This document shows, in pieces, positions 19,052-27,535 of a stretch of DNA of 64,000 bases. The notes beneath the pieces were generated by a model. It ran no database searches and was not told the origin of the DNA. It was given only the letters and a program-made list of their open reading frames with translations. The first letter of the stretch is position 1; the number at the start of each line of letters is the position of its first letter. The stretch is from Winogradskyella helgolandensis (lineage in GTDB: Bacteria > Bacteroidota > Bacteroidia > Flavobacteriales > Flavobacteriaceae): positions 3,857,501 through 3,921,500 of the forward strand of contig NZ_JABFHO010000001.1 in assembly GCF_013404085.1 (NCBI RefSeq), read 5' to 3'. Made by a program: the position numbers and the translations under genes.

Positions 19052-19594
19052 TTGACTAACGAATCGGAATTTATAACGCGTTTAAAAAATCCTTCAACAA
19101 AAGAAGTAGCCTATAGAGAACTATTACAACTCTATAAGGAGCGCTTGTATTGGCATATTCGTAAAATTGTAATCAATCATAATGATGCAGATGATGTGCT
19201 TCAGAATACCTTTATAAAAGTATACCGTAGCATTGACAAATTTAAAGGAGAGAGTCAATTGTTTTCTTGGTTGTACAGAATTGCGACAAATGAATCAATT
19301 ACACTTATAAACAAAAATGCCAAACGTTTACAGATTACTAACCAAGAGCACCAAACAAAAGCTATTAATAATTTACAAGCGGATGTTTATTTTGAAGGGG
19401 ATGACATTCAACTAAAATTACAGAAAGCCATAGCAACATTACCAGAAAAACAGCAATTAGTGTTTAACATGCGCTATTTTGATGATTTAAAATATAAAGA
19501 TATGGCCGACATTTTAGACACAAGTGAAGGGGCTTTAAAGGCATCCTATCATATTGCAGCTAAAAAAATTGAAGCCTTTTTAACTTCAGATTAA
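19052..19594 (+). CDS. ECF sigma-70 family RNA polymerase sigma factor (ECF-A)
   Basis: The 180-residue protein contains sigma region 2 (HNDADDVLQNTFIKVYRSIDKFKGESQLFSWLYRIATNESI) and region 4 (LPEKQQLVFNMRYFDDLKYKDMADILDTSEGALKASYHIAAKKIE). The only plausible start is a TTG at 19052, since the natural N-terminus TNESEFITRLKN begins there and the first internal ATG lies past residue 140. It is the first gene of a sigma / putative anti-sigma / periplasmic sensor module and appears to be autoregulated through the signature at 19004. Confidence 0.93.
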   Translation: MTNESEFITRLKNPSTKEVAYRELLQLYKERLYWHIRKIVINHNDADDVLQNTFIKVYRSIDKFKGESQLFSWLYRIATNESITLINKNAKRLQITNQEHQTKAINNLQADVYFEGDDIQLKLQKAIATLPEKQQLVFNMRYFDDLKYKDMADILDTSEGALKASYHIAAKKIEAFLTSD

Positions 19595-19619
19595 ACCATT
19601 TTAATAATTTGAAGTCTTA
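19589..19619 (+). promoter_or_regulatory. ECF-A promoter signature 2 (GATTAAAC-N17-GTCTTA)
   Basis: GATTAAAC (19589-19596, overlapping the sigma stop codon) and GTCTTA (19614-19619) are again exactly 17 nt apart, ending 19 nt before the ATG at 19639. Confidence 0.65.
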
Positions 19620-19638
19620 TTAATAGAAAAAAGTTTAA

Positions 19639-20169
19639 ATGATTTCGGATATTCCGAAAATGACCATGAAAAAAAATAATTTACATAGCGTTAAATCTAC
19701 AGGTTTTAAAACACCCAAAAATTATTTTGAGTCGTTTGACGCTGACTTTTTTGAACGTTTAAAAGAAAAAGAAGCCATTACGTCTTCAGAAGTTTCAGGT
19801 TTCACTGTTCCGGAAAATTATTTTGATGCTGTTGAAAATGAGGTTTTAGAAAAACTTAAAAATAAAACGGAAACACCTGTTATTAACTTCAAACCAAAAA
19901 GCAGATTTTATTATTTTGCTGGTATTGCTGCTACTATTATGCTATTATTTAGCTTAGGATTTAATAACGATAATATTACTATTGATACTTTAGAAACCGA
20001 AATACTTGAAAGTTACTTATATCAGGAAGATTACACTAATGACGATCTTGCCACTTTATTTAAATCTGATGATATTTCGGTAACTGATTTCATAGATATA
20101 AATGTTTCAGATGAAACACTTGATCTTTATTTTGAAAACATCGCAACAGAAGACCTAATTTTTGAATAA
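19639..20169 (+). CDS. Putative membrane-spanning anti-sigma partner of ECF-A
   Basis: The 176-residue protein has one membrane helix at about 92-107 (FYYFAGIAATIMLLFSLGF). The N-terminal half is cytoplasmic and contains two similar short repeats, GFKTPKNYFESFDADFFERLKEK and GFTVPENYFDAVENEVLEKLKNK. The acidic periplasmic tail is predicted helical. Downstream Met codons (MTMKKNN, MKKNN) are alternative starts. The position between an ECF sigma and a periplasmic sensor, and the topology, point to an anti-sigma factor. No zinc-binding anti-sigma motif is seen, so the function is inferred. Confidence 0.7.
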   Translation: MISDIPKMTMKKNNLHSVKSTGFKTPKNYFESFDADFFERLKEKEAITSSEVSGFTVPENYFDAVENEVLEKLKNKTETPVINFKPKSRFYYFAGIAATIMLLFSLGFNNDNITIDTLETEILESYLYQEDYTNDDLATLFKSDDISVTDFIDINVSDETLDLYFENIATEDLIFE

Positions 20170-20176
20170 ACAGATT

Positions 20177-20608
20177 ATGAAAATAATACACACACTCTTA
20201 CTTACATTATTTGTTTCTACAAGCATATTTGCACAAAAACTTGATAGAGAGAAAATTAAAGCCTTAAAAATCGCACACATCACTGAGCAATTAGATTTAA
20301 CAGAAACTGAAGCACAGAAGTTTTGGCCAATCTACAATGCCAATGAGGATGCTGAGAACAAGTTAAGAGAAAATTCTACAAACAGAAGGAAAGATAAAAA
20401 CGTAGAAGAACTCTCAGAAACTGAAGCCAAATCTTTATTGTTAGCCATGGAGAAAGTTGAAAAACAAAAAGTAGAATTACATTCTAAAATGCTAAATGAG
20501 TTATTAGAAATTCTTCCAGCAAAAAAAATAATTAAATTGTATCAAGCAGAACGTTCATTTAGACAGAAGATGTTTGAAGAATATAAAAAACGACACTCTA
20601 AACAATAG
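20177..20608 (+). CDS. Periplasmic sensor-like protein of the ECF-A module (CpxP/Spy-type helical fold)
   Basis: From the ATG at 20177 the protein is 143 residues with a signal peptide ending SIFAQ. The mature part is all-helical and highly charged, with LDLTETEAQKFWPIYNANEDAE resembling the LTxxQ-type segments of CpxP-like proteins. A TTG-started frame at 20162 would overlap the previous gene and extend the signal peptide. By analogy with sigma / anti-sigma / sensor sets it may report envelope stress or metal to ECF-A. The ligand is unknown. Confidence 0.75.
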   Translation: MKIIHTLLLTLFVSTSIFAQKLDREKIKALKIAHITEQLDLTETEAQKFWPIYNANEDAENKLRENSTNRRKDKNVEELSETEAKSLLLAMEKVEKQKVELHSKMLNELLEILPAKKIIKLYQAERSFRQKMFEEYKKRHSKQ

Positions 20609-20624
20609 TGTGTACTGAAAAAAC

Positions 20625-20654
20625 AAAAAGGAAGCTCTTACGCTTCCTTTTTTT
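20625..20654. terminator. Terminator of the ECF-A module
   Basis: GGAAGC (20630-20635) and GCTTCC (20642-20647) form a stem flanked by an A run and a T run, usable in both directions. The T run reaches the stop codon of the convergent gene. Confidence 0.85.
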
Positions 20655-21738
20655 ATTCTCTAAAAGTCAATTTACTTATCCTTCCTTTTCCTGCCGCAAA
20701 AGCTGTAGAATCATTTAAAAACCGAATGGTGTAAAAACCTTCATCGCTTAAATGCGTCCAGCTATCTCCAAAATCATTACTATAGTCTATACCTTTAAAA
20801 CCAATGGCTACTAATTCTTTGCCCTTTGAATTAGGAACATACTGCACACAGCTTCTATAACTAGGTCCTTTACCGCTAGCAACAATTTTCCAAGTTTTCC
20901 CTCCGTCTATGGTTCTCATTTTATTTTGTAAAGTATCATTGGGTTTAGTATAATCACCTCCTATAGCAAATCCATTTTTCTCATCGTAAAAATCTATAGA
21001 GTATATACCTGTAGTTGCTTTACCTTGAATGATTGGAGTATCAAAAACGTCCCATGTTTTACCTTTATCTGGAGAATACAATATTCTGCTCGACTTACCA
21101 CCTGTTGCTACCCATGTGTGATCTCCAATAATTGCTATATTGGTATCACTTGCTGCAAACGCGGCTTCACCCTCTTTAGCTTTTGGTAAATCATCACACG
21201 GTAATTTTGTCCAAGATTCACCACTATCTCTCGTGATAATAATACTCATACAATTATCTGTTGGATCTCCAATGGCAATACCTTCTTCATCATTCCAGAA
21301 GTCCATGGAATCGTAGAAGGCTTTTGGATGGGTTTCGGAATAAGTAACTTTTTTTACTGATTTAGCTCGTTTATAAATTAAAGCTGGGCTGCCAATCGTT
21401 ATGTAATGCATTCCTTTACTTGTTAATGCCATTGCTCTAACATTAATCATTAATGTATCATGCTCTAATTTGGAGTAAATACCACAAGACATTTGCGTTT
21501 CTTGGTCTGGATAAAGTTTTGGATGATTAATAGGATATACATGACCTAAGCTACCACTTGAAGTCGCAAACATACCAACTCCCTCTGACCTAACAACTTC
21601 TAGAGCTCTTATATTTAATAACGAATCTTGTTGCAATGGTGTAATCTCAACCTTGGAAAAATTTCTAGTTTTTAATGGATCTTCCGATTTGCAAGAGACA
21701 ATTCCAATTAATAAAAGACAAAAAATAATTAATCGCAT
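20653..21738 (-). CDS. Beta-propeller lipoprotein with BNR/YCF48-like repeats
   Basis: The 361-residue protein has a lipoprotein signal (MRLIIFCLLLIGIVSC). At least four Asp-box-like repeats follow: RDSGESWTKLPC, SPDKGKTWDVFDTP, TIDGGKTWKIVASG and SNDFGDSWTHLS. It is a sialidase/photosystem-II-assembly-factor-type propeller, often labelled an oxidoreductase in Bacteroidetes without evidence. No catalytic sialidase residues are evident. It is exported and probably tethered in the outer membrane; the role is unknown. Confidence 0.85.
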   Translation of the reverse strand: MRLIIFCLLLIGIVSCKSEDPLKTRNFSKVEITPLQQDSLLNIRALEVVRSEGVGMFATSSGSLGHVYPINHPKLYPDQETQMSCGIYSKLEHDTLMINVRAMALTSKGMHYITIGSPALIYKRAKSVKKVTYSETHPKAFYDSMDFWNDEEGIAIGDPTDNCMSIIITRDSGESWTKLPCDDLPKAKEGEAAFAASDTNIAIIGDHTWVATGGKSSRILYSPDKGKTWDVFDTPIIQGKATTGIYSIDFYDEKNGFAIGGDYTKPNDTLQNKMRTIDGGKTWKIVASGKGPSYRSCVQYVPNSKGKELVAIGFKGIDYSNDFGDSWTHLSDEGFYTIRFLNDSTAFAAGKGRISKLTFRE

Positions 21739-21741
21739 AAC

Positions 21742-21771
21742 TTTAATTTTCCCTAAAAATAGAAAAGCTTT
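21742..21771 (-). repeat. 30-nt block duplicated upstream of two genes (copy 1)
   Basis: This block differs at one base from 23481-23510. It lies just before the start codon of the propeller lipoprotein. On the minus strand it contains TATTTTTA, one base from the TAnnTTTG promoter element. Confidence 0.7.
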
Positions 21772-21797
21772 GCGATAATACGGTTAAGACGTTCAAA

Positions 21798-22370
21798 TTA
21801 TAATTGCTTTTTAAGCCAAAAGGAAATAACCAAAACTATAAAACCCATTAATAGTAAGCCCATTTTAATTATACCGCCTAAATCAGATGAAGAAGGTACA
21901 ATCTCGAAGGAGTTCAAACCCAAAGATGTGATAAACTTTAAGTGTCCGTTTTTAAACAAAACATCATGGAAGTTTTCTTGATCCTTATAAATGTTGAACA
22001 TCATGGTATTTTTTATATCATCGAATTCAGTTCCCTGGAATAAAAAAACAAAATTGGTTTGATGAGAATGCCCCTTATGAGAAGCGTCATTAACGGACAG
22101 TAATTTTAAACTAGAACCGTTATTTCTAATTTGAAAATTATTCTGGACATATTCAAAAAAAGCAGTATCAAAATCATTTTGACTTTTAGCGTTTTCTAAT
22201 TCTGGAGAAGCGTCTATAAGTGCATTTCTTATGCTCCAAGGAAATTCAGCAGTTACCTCAACCATAGCTTCTTTTTGCTGAATTGTAAAAAATGCTTTGT
22301 TAGCATCATGAGCAAAACTAAACGTTGACAGCGTGACAAAAATAAAAAGTAAGAAACGAGAACGCGTCAT
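21798..22370 (-). CDS. DUF6702-like envelope protein (copy 1)
   Basis: The 190-residue protein has a signal peptide (residues 1-20, ending FSFAHD), a beta-rich periplasmic domain and one C-terminal membrane helix at about 167-186. The architecture and start of the mature part match the 210-residue protein at 32326-32958. Both are encoded immediately downstream of a YHYH protein, here with no intergenic base. This pairing suggests they work together. No enzyme motif is visible. Confidence 0.75.
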   Translation of the reverse strand: MTRSRFLLFIFVTLSTFSFAHDANKAFFTIQQKEAMVEVTAEFPWSIRNALIDASPELENAKSQNDFDTAFFEYVQNNFQIRNNGSSLKLLSVNDASHKGHSHQTNFVFLFQGTEFDDIKNTMMFNIYKDQENFHDVLFKNGHLKFITSLGLNSFEIVPSSSDLGGIIKMGLLLMGFIVLVISFWLKKQL

Positions 22371-23447
22371 TTAATTGTTTCCTATTTTAAAATCTTGAGA
22401 TGGTGTACCTCTAAAATACCTCGGGATGCTTGGAAATTCATCTGTGAGAACATAATAATAAGTTCCTGATGGGTATTCTGGAGTAACCCCTGTTCTTCCA
22501 TTAGCTTCATCTAGTGTTCCTAAACTAGAACTATATTCGTAATCATTAGAATACACACCATCATACACTCCACAAGGTACTGTAATACCATCTCCTCCTC
22601 TACTACCCGATTTTAATTGGTAACTCGATGTCATTTCCACAATAGAAGAATTATTATTTGAAGCCTCCGCATAGGCATATTTATAATATATAGGAAATCC
22701 GTCTGCGGCATACCCAATTAATGTCATTGTATTTGCTGGTACATTTAGAGCTTCTAAAAACAATATTGGGGAACCATGATAATGATATTTTCCGGTTGGC
22801 TGCACATGTGCACTGTTACAATCTAATCCTAAATTAACGTTTAAGGCTTCTAAGTTCCATTCCCAGTTCACGTTGGGATCTAAAATACCCTCATGCGGAA
22901 AAGGTTCTGCTGCTACAGGGTCTAATTCCACACCATTTAATAATATACCAAAGGCATACTGTGGTCCTACATTGGGTCCATTACCAGTAGTAGATAATAA
23001 AGGGGTGAATGTACTGGCTACACTTGGATTTAACTCTAAGGTATATGTTTCATTTTGTTCAGAAATAGCATTTGGATTTAGAGACCCTATGCCCATTCCG
23101 AAACGTCCAACCATATGTTCTGGAATACTATTAGAGGTTATAATTCTATTGGAACCTGAAATTGTTTGATTATATAAATTAGAAAACACCAGCGTTTCAT
23201 TACATGCTCCTCGTGAACTGTCAAGAACTTGATCGGATTCACAACCGGTATCATCTAAATCTGAATGATCAGCAACGTAGCCTTCTGGTTGTTCACAAGC
23301 TTCAAGACTGATATCTTGATTTCCCAAACCATCGCTATCTAAATCTTGATACCATGTTGATTCTGTACAAGACATTTCATCATTACTTGAACAAGAAAAA
23401 ACGGATATGAGTATTACTACGGTTATGAGTTGAGTTATTTTTTTCAT
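22371..23447 (-). CDS. YHYH-domain lipoprotein with calcium-type repeat
   Basis: The 358-residue protein has a lipoprotein signal ending FSCSS. An acidic stretch of the DxDxDG kind (WYQDLDSDGLGNQ, then YVADHSDLDDTGC) resembles thrombospondin type 3 calcium repeats. The YHYH domain carries the signature GKYHYHGSP and GYAADGFPIYYKY. The second YHYH position reads YYYV rather than YHYH. It belongs to a group of four YHYH proteins in 12 kb, but its upstream region lacks the ECF-B signature found before the others. Confidence 0.88.
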   Translation of the reverse strand: MKKITQLITVVILISVFSCSSNDEMSCTESTWYQDLDSDGLGNQDISLEACEQPEGYVADHSDLDDTGCESDQVLDSSRGACNETLVFSNLYNQTISGSNRIITSNSIPEHMVGRFGMGIGSLNPNAISEQNETYTLELNPSVASTFTPLLSTTGNGPNVGPQYAFGILLNGVELDPVAAEPFPHEGILDPNVNWEWNLEALNVNLGLDCNSAHVQPTGKYHYHGSPILFLEALNVPANTMTLIGYAADGFPIYYKYAYAEASNNNSSIVEMTSSYQLKSGSRGGDGITVPCGVYDGVYSNDYEYSSSLGTLDEANGRTGVTPEYPSGTYYYVLTDEFPSIPRYFRGTPSQDFKIGNN

Positions 23448-23480
23448 TTACATTCTGTTAGTTGTGTTATAAGACGGGTA

Positions 23481-23510
23481 TTTAATTTTCTCTAAAAATA
23501 GAAAAGCTTT
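23481..23510 (-). repeat. 30-nt block duplicated upstream of two genes (copy 2)
   Basis: It matches 21742-21771 at 29 of 30 positions. Here its right end is also one arm of the terminator at 23501-23533; the other copy lacks the second arm. Confidence 0.7.
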
Positions 23511-23533
23511 ACTGTATTACAGCAAAGCTTTTC
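23491..23533 (-). terminator. Terminator of the YHYH-YwqK-SCO unit
   Basis: A 10-bp perfect stem (GAAAAGCTTT 23501-23510 with AAAGCTTTTC 23524-23533), extended by three inner pairs, is followed on the minus strand by a T-rich run. Confidence 0.75.
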
Positions 23534-23575
23534 AGTAACCATAATCAATCAATCAAATAAAACTAGATCATCACT

Positions 23576-24244
23576 CTAGCTTTCTTCTTTTAAGGCTTTA
23601 ACATCTATTATTAATTGTTGCATAGATGCTCTATTTAATCCGTTATAGATACCTCTTATATGTTTGTTTTTATCTATTAATAAGAAGTTTTCAGTATGCA
23701 GAAAATCATCTATAGTTTTAGGCTCTCTTAAATCATTTTCAACAAAATACTGATCTCTACCTAACTCGTAAATATCAATTCTATCACCAGTTACTAAGTG
23801 CCATTTATGATCTATAGCACCATATTTATCTGCATAGTTTTTTAAAACAGGAACAGAATCTTGAGTAGGTGTCACTGTATGAGACAAGAACAAAACCTCA
23901 TCATCATTAATAAATTCTTCTTGTAATTTAAACATGTTCCCTGTCATTTGAGGGCATATGCCAGGACAGCTAGCAAAGAAGAAATCTGTAATGTAAATCT
24001 TATTTTCAAATGTACTTTGAGTTACTTTTTCTCCGAGTTGATTGGTTAATTCAAAATCTGGTATTTTATGAAATGCTTTCTCTTCTTTGGAATTAGGTGT
24101 TATCCAATTTGGTGTAAAAGATTCCTCATTATAGTACGGCAGGTAATCTACTCTACTTGTTTCTTCTGCTTTACTATTTTCTTTTTTAATGTCATTTTTA
24201 CAACTCACACTAACCGCTAACAGAAAAATCATAATATATTTCAT
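23576..24244 (-). CDS. SCO1/SenC family copper-binding lipoprotein
   Basis: From the ATG at 24244 the protein is 222 residues with lipobox cysteine C15. The thioredoxin-fold SCO domain carries the copper-binding C93xxxC97 (SCPGICPQM) and the distal H183. SCO proteins deliver copper to cytochrome oxidase CuA or act as thiol reductases. The frame can be extended to 24271, but this overlaps the YwqK gene and spoils the signal. It is the last gene of a unit preceded by an ECF-B site. No cytochrome oxidase genes are nearby, so it may serve the surface system instead. Confidence 0.92.
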   Translation of the reverse strand: MKYIMIFLLAVSVSCKNDIKKENSKAEETSRVDYLPYYNEESFTPNWITPNSKEEKAFHKIPDFELTNQLGEKVTQSTFENKIYITDFFFASCPGICPQMTGNMFKLQEEFINDDEVLFLSHTVTPTQDSVPVLKNYADKYGAIDHKWHLVTGDRIDIYELGRDQYFVENDLREPKTIDDFLHTENFLLIDKNKHIRGIYNGLNRASMQQLIIDVKALKEES

Positions 24245-24251
24245 ATCCTTT

Positions 24252-24887
24252 TTATTTAGCTTCAACAACATCTTTCCTAATCACTATTTCATTCTCTAAT
24301 TTATAACAAGAATTAGCTCTTTTCATTCCAAAAATCCGTCCATTTTTAGCTTCATAATTAACGTAAAGTTGTCCATTTGGCAACCACGCTTTTTGAAGTC
24401 CATTTTCTTCATTATCCTCTAATTGTCGAATTTTAGAAATTTCTCCGTTTGAATACCACTGCTTTTCTTCACCTTGTTTTTTTCCATCTACATAGTTCAC
24501 TTTCAAAGCTAAAATCCCATTTTCCCAGTAGCTTTTATAAACTCCGGTTAATTTGTTTTGATTAAAATAAGCCTCAATACGCAAAACTCCATTTTCTGAC
24601 CATGTTTTAGCTACACCTTGTCTCTTGCCATTATGAAACCCTAATTTTTCTTGTAGTGAATCGTTACTATGAAATTTTACGGAATAGCCATTAAAAGGTT
24701 CATCATTATAATACCACGTACCTTCTAGTTGATTCAAGATTAAGTCGGATTTTAAAACTTCATTATTTTCAACCGTAATTACATTTTCTCCATTGGCTAT
24801 GTCAAAATCATTCGAAGTATTATTCTTCGAAGCGTCCTGACAGCTAAAACAGCATATGGCAAATAAGATGAAAATAAACGATTTCAT
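24252..24887 (-). CDS. YwqK-like MORN-repeat lipoprotein
   Basis: The 211-residue lipoprotein (signal ends CFSC) has about five tandem MORN/YwqK repeats between residues 70 and 190, such as GVAKTWSENGVLRIEAYFNQNKL, GVYKSYWENGILALKVNYVDGK and GEEKQWYSNGEISK. Databases often call such proteins YwqK antitoxins, but no toxin gene is adjacent and the protein is exported. The gene lies 2 bp after the YHYH gene and 7 bp before the SCO gene, hence in one operon with them. Confidence 0.87.
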   Translation of the reverse strand: MKSFIFILFAICCFSCQDASKNNTSNDFDIANGENVITVENNEVLKSDLILNQLEGTWYYNDEPFNGYSVKFHSNDSLQEKLGFHNGKRQGVAKTWSENGVLRIEAYFNQNKLTGVYKSYWENGILALKVNYVDGKKQGEEKQWYSNGEISKIRQLEDNEENGLQKAWLPNGQLYVNYEAKNGRIFGMKRANSCYKLENEIVIRKDVVEAK

Positions 24888-24889
24888 GA

Positions 24890-25639
24890 TTAATAGCCTT
24901 GGTAAGGTCCTGCAAATGCTAAATAAGATCCAGTAGTAGAATACACTTCATTAATAATATGATAATGATATTCCTCTACTCCATCAGTATACTGAGTTGT
25001 TGATGTATGTCCTCCTGATGCATCTAAGTCTGTTGGATACGCACCTATTGAACTACATTTTCTTCCATAAAGAAAAACTCCATCTAATAAAACGCCTACC
25101 AAACTGTCATCATCATCAGAAAATGCTTTAGGCTCTAAATGGTAGTGATATACACCTGGTCCGATGTGAGCACCTGTCCAATCTAAAGAAGCTGCTGCTG
25201 CATCTAAAGCTCCTCCTCCTTCTTGATCATTAAAAATTGAAGCTCCACTAACTGCAATACCTATAGTATCAAAATTTGTAGAAACTGTATTACCATCTAA
25301 GTCTGGTGTGGCATCAACAGTGATTGTTACCGCATTATTATTACTAGACATAATACTTGGTGTAAGCTCAACATCTGGCTCATCTCTATAAAGCGTATTT
25401 CCTTGTCCCCAATAAACAGTCTCATGATCTGGCAAGCCTGTGGTTTCAATAACCACATTAGAGCCATCCAAATAAATAGTTGTAGCATCTGTGTTAAATG
25501 CTGCAAAAGCTGCATGAAGCTCTGTGACTATGCCATCATCGCCATCGTCTGTTCCTGTTGAGTCGTCGTCTGTTGAACAAGCTATCCCTAAAGTAAAGAG
25601 TAACAAGGCCAAAGTTGATAGTTTAAATACCTTTTTCAT
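24890..25639 (-). CDS. YHYH-domain lipoprotein (short form)
   Basis: The 249-residue protein has a lipoprotein signal ending GIACS, followed by an Asp-rich spacer (TDDDSTGTDDGDDG). The YHYH domain holds GVYHYHLEPKAF, DDSLVGVLLDGVFLYGRK and a second EEYHYHI. Two YHYH motifs per chain also occur in the two larger relatives. It is the first gene of a three-gene unit (YHYH, YwqK, SCO) that begins with an ECF-B signature and ends with a terminator. The biochemical role of the domain is unknown; His/Tyr clusters suggest metal binding. Confidence 0.88.
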   Translation of the reverse strand: MKKVFKLSTLALLLFTLGIACSTDDDSTGTDDGDDGIVTELHAAFAAFNTDATTIYLDGSNVVIETTGLPDHETVYWGQGNTLYRDEPDVELTPSIMSSNNNAVTITVDATPDLDGNTVSTNFDTIGIAVSGASIFNDQEGGGALDAAAASLDWTGAHIGPGVYHYHLEPKAFSDDDDSLVGVLLDGVFLYGRKCSSIGAYPTDLDASGGHTSTTQYTDGVEEYHYHIINEVYSTTGSYLAFAGPYQGY

Positions 25640-25674
25640 AATTTAATTTTGTTAGTGTTTGCAATCGTTTAGTT

Positions 25675-25705
25675 TTTAGATGCGGTTGTTTGCAAAAACT
25701 TGTGG
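25675..25705 (-). promoter_or_regulatory. ECF-B promoter signature upstream of the YHYH-YwqK-SCO unit
   Basis: On the minus strand CCACAAGTTT is followed after 12 nt by GCATCTAAA, ending 35 nt before the start codon at 25639. Word content and spacing are identical to five other sites in the cluster. Confidence 0.75.
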
Positions 25706-25724
25706 TCTTATTACATTTTTATTT

Positions 25725-26930
25725 TTAACCTTTAACAGACATTGACCCACTTGCTCCGTGTAAACAACCTAAAACTTGATTGCTACCTGCAGAACCCGCA
25801 TGATAATGGTAACCTCTCACCTCATCGTAATGACCATTACAATCGTCTAGATCTGTGCTTACTTTACCATCAGCATCCTTATGTGCGTATATACCAAAAC
25901 CATCCATAGCATAACCAATCATTACAGCATGTGTATCTTTTTGTTTTACTTCTTTTGTAGAACCTGTAACGGCATGGTAATGATAACCTGCATGAGGATT
26001 AACGTGACCTCCAGCATCATCCAAAGGTGCTAGAGTATGCGCAGCTAAAATAGCATGCGTTGGTGCAGGTGCTTCAAAATTAACTCCGTTAAATGCAACA
26101 CCAATACCGTCTCTACCCAATGAATTTGAATTTTCTAAATACAACGGTTTTACGGGAATATAATACGTAGACTGTTTTTCTCTGTAATATTCTGGTAAGC
26201 ATTCTACGCAATAATTATGATACTCTTCTTCAACATCTGGCTTTGCTGCTCCTTCACATTCTTCTTGAGTTTTTGTCACTTTCACGGAACCATCCTCTCT
26301 AAATAAAGCCCATTCTTCGTCACTATAAAATTCTTTAAGATTAGCAATAAAGTGTCCATCTACATCATAGACTTTATCATCTTTAAACCATATGCCTCCT
26401 TTATCCTTTCCATCTTCAATATGCGTTGGACACCAAGGGCCCATTTTATGTTCATGAGGTTGGGAAGCTGTTGTAATAACATAACAAAGTGCTTTTGTAC
26501 CATTACTCAATGTATGTTCTTCTTGGGTTATTTCTTGTAATAAACTTTCTTTAATAAAAAGCGTAGGATCGACATTTATAGTGACTGCAAAATCTTTTTG
26601 CACATTATTTTTACTGTTAGAATTATTTTCCCTAGGACCTCTACCTTCTGGCTTGGGACCTTTTTCTAATTCTTCAGTTGTTAGAAAACCATCATTGTTG
26701 GTGTCTATTTTGGAAAAATCCTCTAATAATGGACCTTCAACTTCTGATTTTGCCAATTTTCCGTCATTATTTGAATCCATTTGACTAAATAACTCTGAGA
26801 CATTAGGCGCTTGTTGTGCTGGTGGATTTTCAGGATTTTCATCCGTTGAATTTGTATTTGATTTACAACACACAAAGGATGTAATTAATGCAAAAAATAG
26901 AAAAGATTGAATACTTCTAAATTGTCTCAT
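25725..26930 (-). CDS. EF-hand plus YHYH-domain lipoprotein
   Basis: The 401-residue protein has a lipoprotein-like signal (FVCCKS), then two EF-hands at about residues 52-90 (DSNNDGKLAKSE and DTNNDGFLTTEE). The large YHYH domain has conserved LGPWCPTHI, CVECLPEYY, DDAGGHVNPHAGYHYHAV and RGYHYHAG. The EF-hand pair has the same layout as the free 94-residue EF-hand protein at 34916, and the YHYH part is closely related to the protein at 32971. Calcium binding is expected from the intact loops. It is the third gene of the unit that starts with the Cthe_2159-like gene. Confidence 0.9.
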   Translation of the reverse strand: MRQFRSIQSFLFFALITSFVCCKSNTNSTDENPENPPAQQAPNVSELFSQMDSNNDGKLAKSEVEGPLLEDFSKIDTNNDGFLTTEELEKGPKPEGRGPRENNSNSKNNVQKDFAVTINVDPTLFIKESLLQEITQEEHTLSNGTKALCYVITTASQPHEHKMGPWCPTHIEDGKDKGGIWFKDDKVYDVDGHFIANLKEFYSDEEWALFREDGSVKVTKTQEECEGAAKPDVEEEYHNYCVECLPEYYREKQSTYYIPVKPLYLENSNSLGRDGIGVAFNGVNFEAPAPTHAILAAHTLAPLDDAGGHVNPHAGYHYHAVTGSTKEVKQKDTHAVMIGYAMDGFGIYAHKDADGKVSTDLDDCNGHYDEVRGYHYHAGSAGSNQVLGCLHGASGSMSVKG

Positions 26931-26976
26931 AATAAATGTGATTTAAGTGTTTAAGTTAAAGCTAATCTTACAATTC

Positions 26977-27507
26977 TTAATCTCTTTTCTTTCTTTTCTT
27001 ATTTTCAATCTCTTCATCTTTTGAATAAAAAGCTTTTAACTCCTCTAAATCTAGTTGAGCGTCATCGTTGGTATCAATAGCATTAAAATTATCCATAAGA
27101 TCACGTTTGTCTTTTGCGGCAACTTCTAATCCATTTAATAGTCCATCTTCGTTTTGATCAACCTCTTTTAGAAGTTTAGCTGCTAAAACTTTTCGAGGTC
27201 CTTCACGGTTTAACTCAGTTTCAAGCTCTTCTAAATCTATAAAACCATCTTCATTAGTATCTATTTCATCAAAATCTTTGGCTATTTTTCCTCTTTCATC
27301 ATTTACGGCTTCCACTTTATCAATTTTATCATCGTTATTAGTGTCTAACAATTTCAATATATCTGAAGCCTCTGGTTTTTCTCCTTTAGGTGGTCCTCCT
27401 TGTCCTCCACCTCTACCGCTTTGTCCTCCTCCTGGTGGTCCTTGTGCAAAAGCAATGACGTTTATGAATACCGCTAAAATTGTTAATGTTACTTTGATAA
27501 AATTCAT
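26977..27507 (-). CDS. Exported four-EF-hand protein
   Basis: From the ATG at 27507 the protein is 176 residues with a signal peptide ending IAFAQ. A Gly/Pro-rich linker (GPPGGGQSGRGGGQGGPP) leads to four EF-hand loops: DTNNDDKIDKVE, DTNEDGFIDLEE, DQNEDGLLNGLE and DTNDDAQLDLEE. The last loop has Ala in place of the central Gly and may bind weakly. The frame extends to 27588, but that part overlaps the preceding gene and lacks a signal. A secreted calcium-binding role is inferred. Confidence 0.88.
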   Translation of the reverse strand: MNFIKVTLTILAVFINVIAFAQGPPGGGQSGRGGGQGGPPKGEKPEASDILKLLDTNNDDKIDKVEAVNDERGKIAKDFDEIDTNEDGFIDLEELETELNREGPRKVLAAKLLKEVDQNEDGLLNGLEVAAKDKRDLMDNFNAIDTNDDAQLDLEELKAFYSKDEEIENKKRKKRD

Positions 27508-27535
27508 TTTTATATTTTGTTTATTAATTTTAAAA

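Noticed and set aside
21779..21815. GTCTTA on the minus strand upstream of the propeller lipoprotein as a third ECF-A site
   Set aside because: The upstream word is only loosely like GATTAAAC and the spacing is 18 instead of 17 nt, within the end of another gene.
24252..24887. YwqK protein as the antitoxin of a toxin-antitoxin pair
   Set aside because: The protein is an exported lipoprotein, and the neighbours are YHYH and SCO genes, with no toxin-like small gene.
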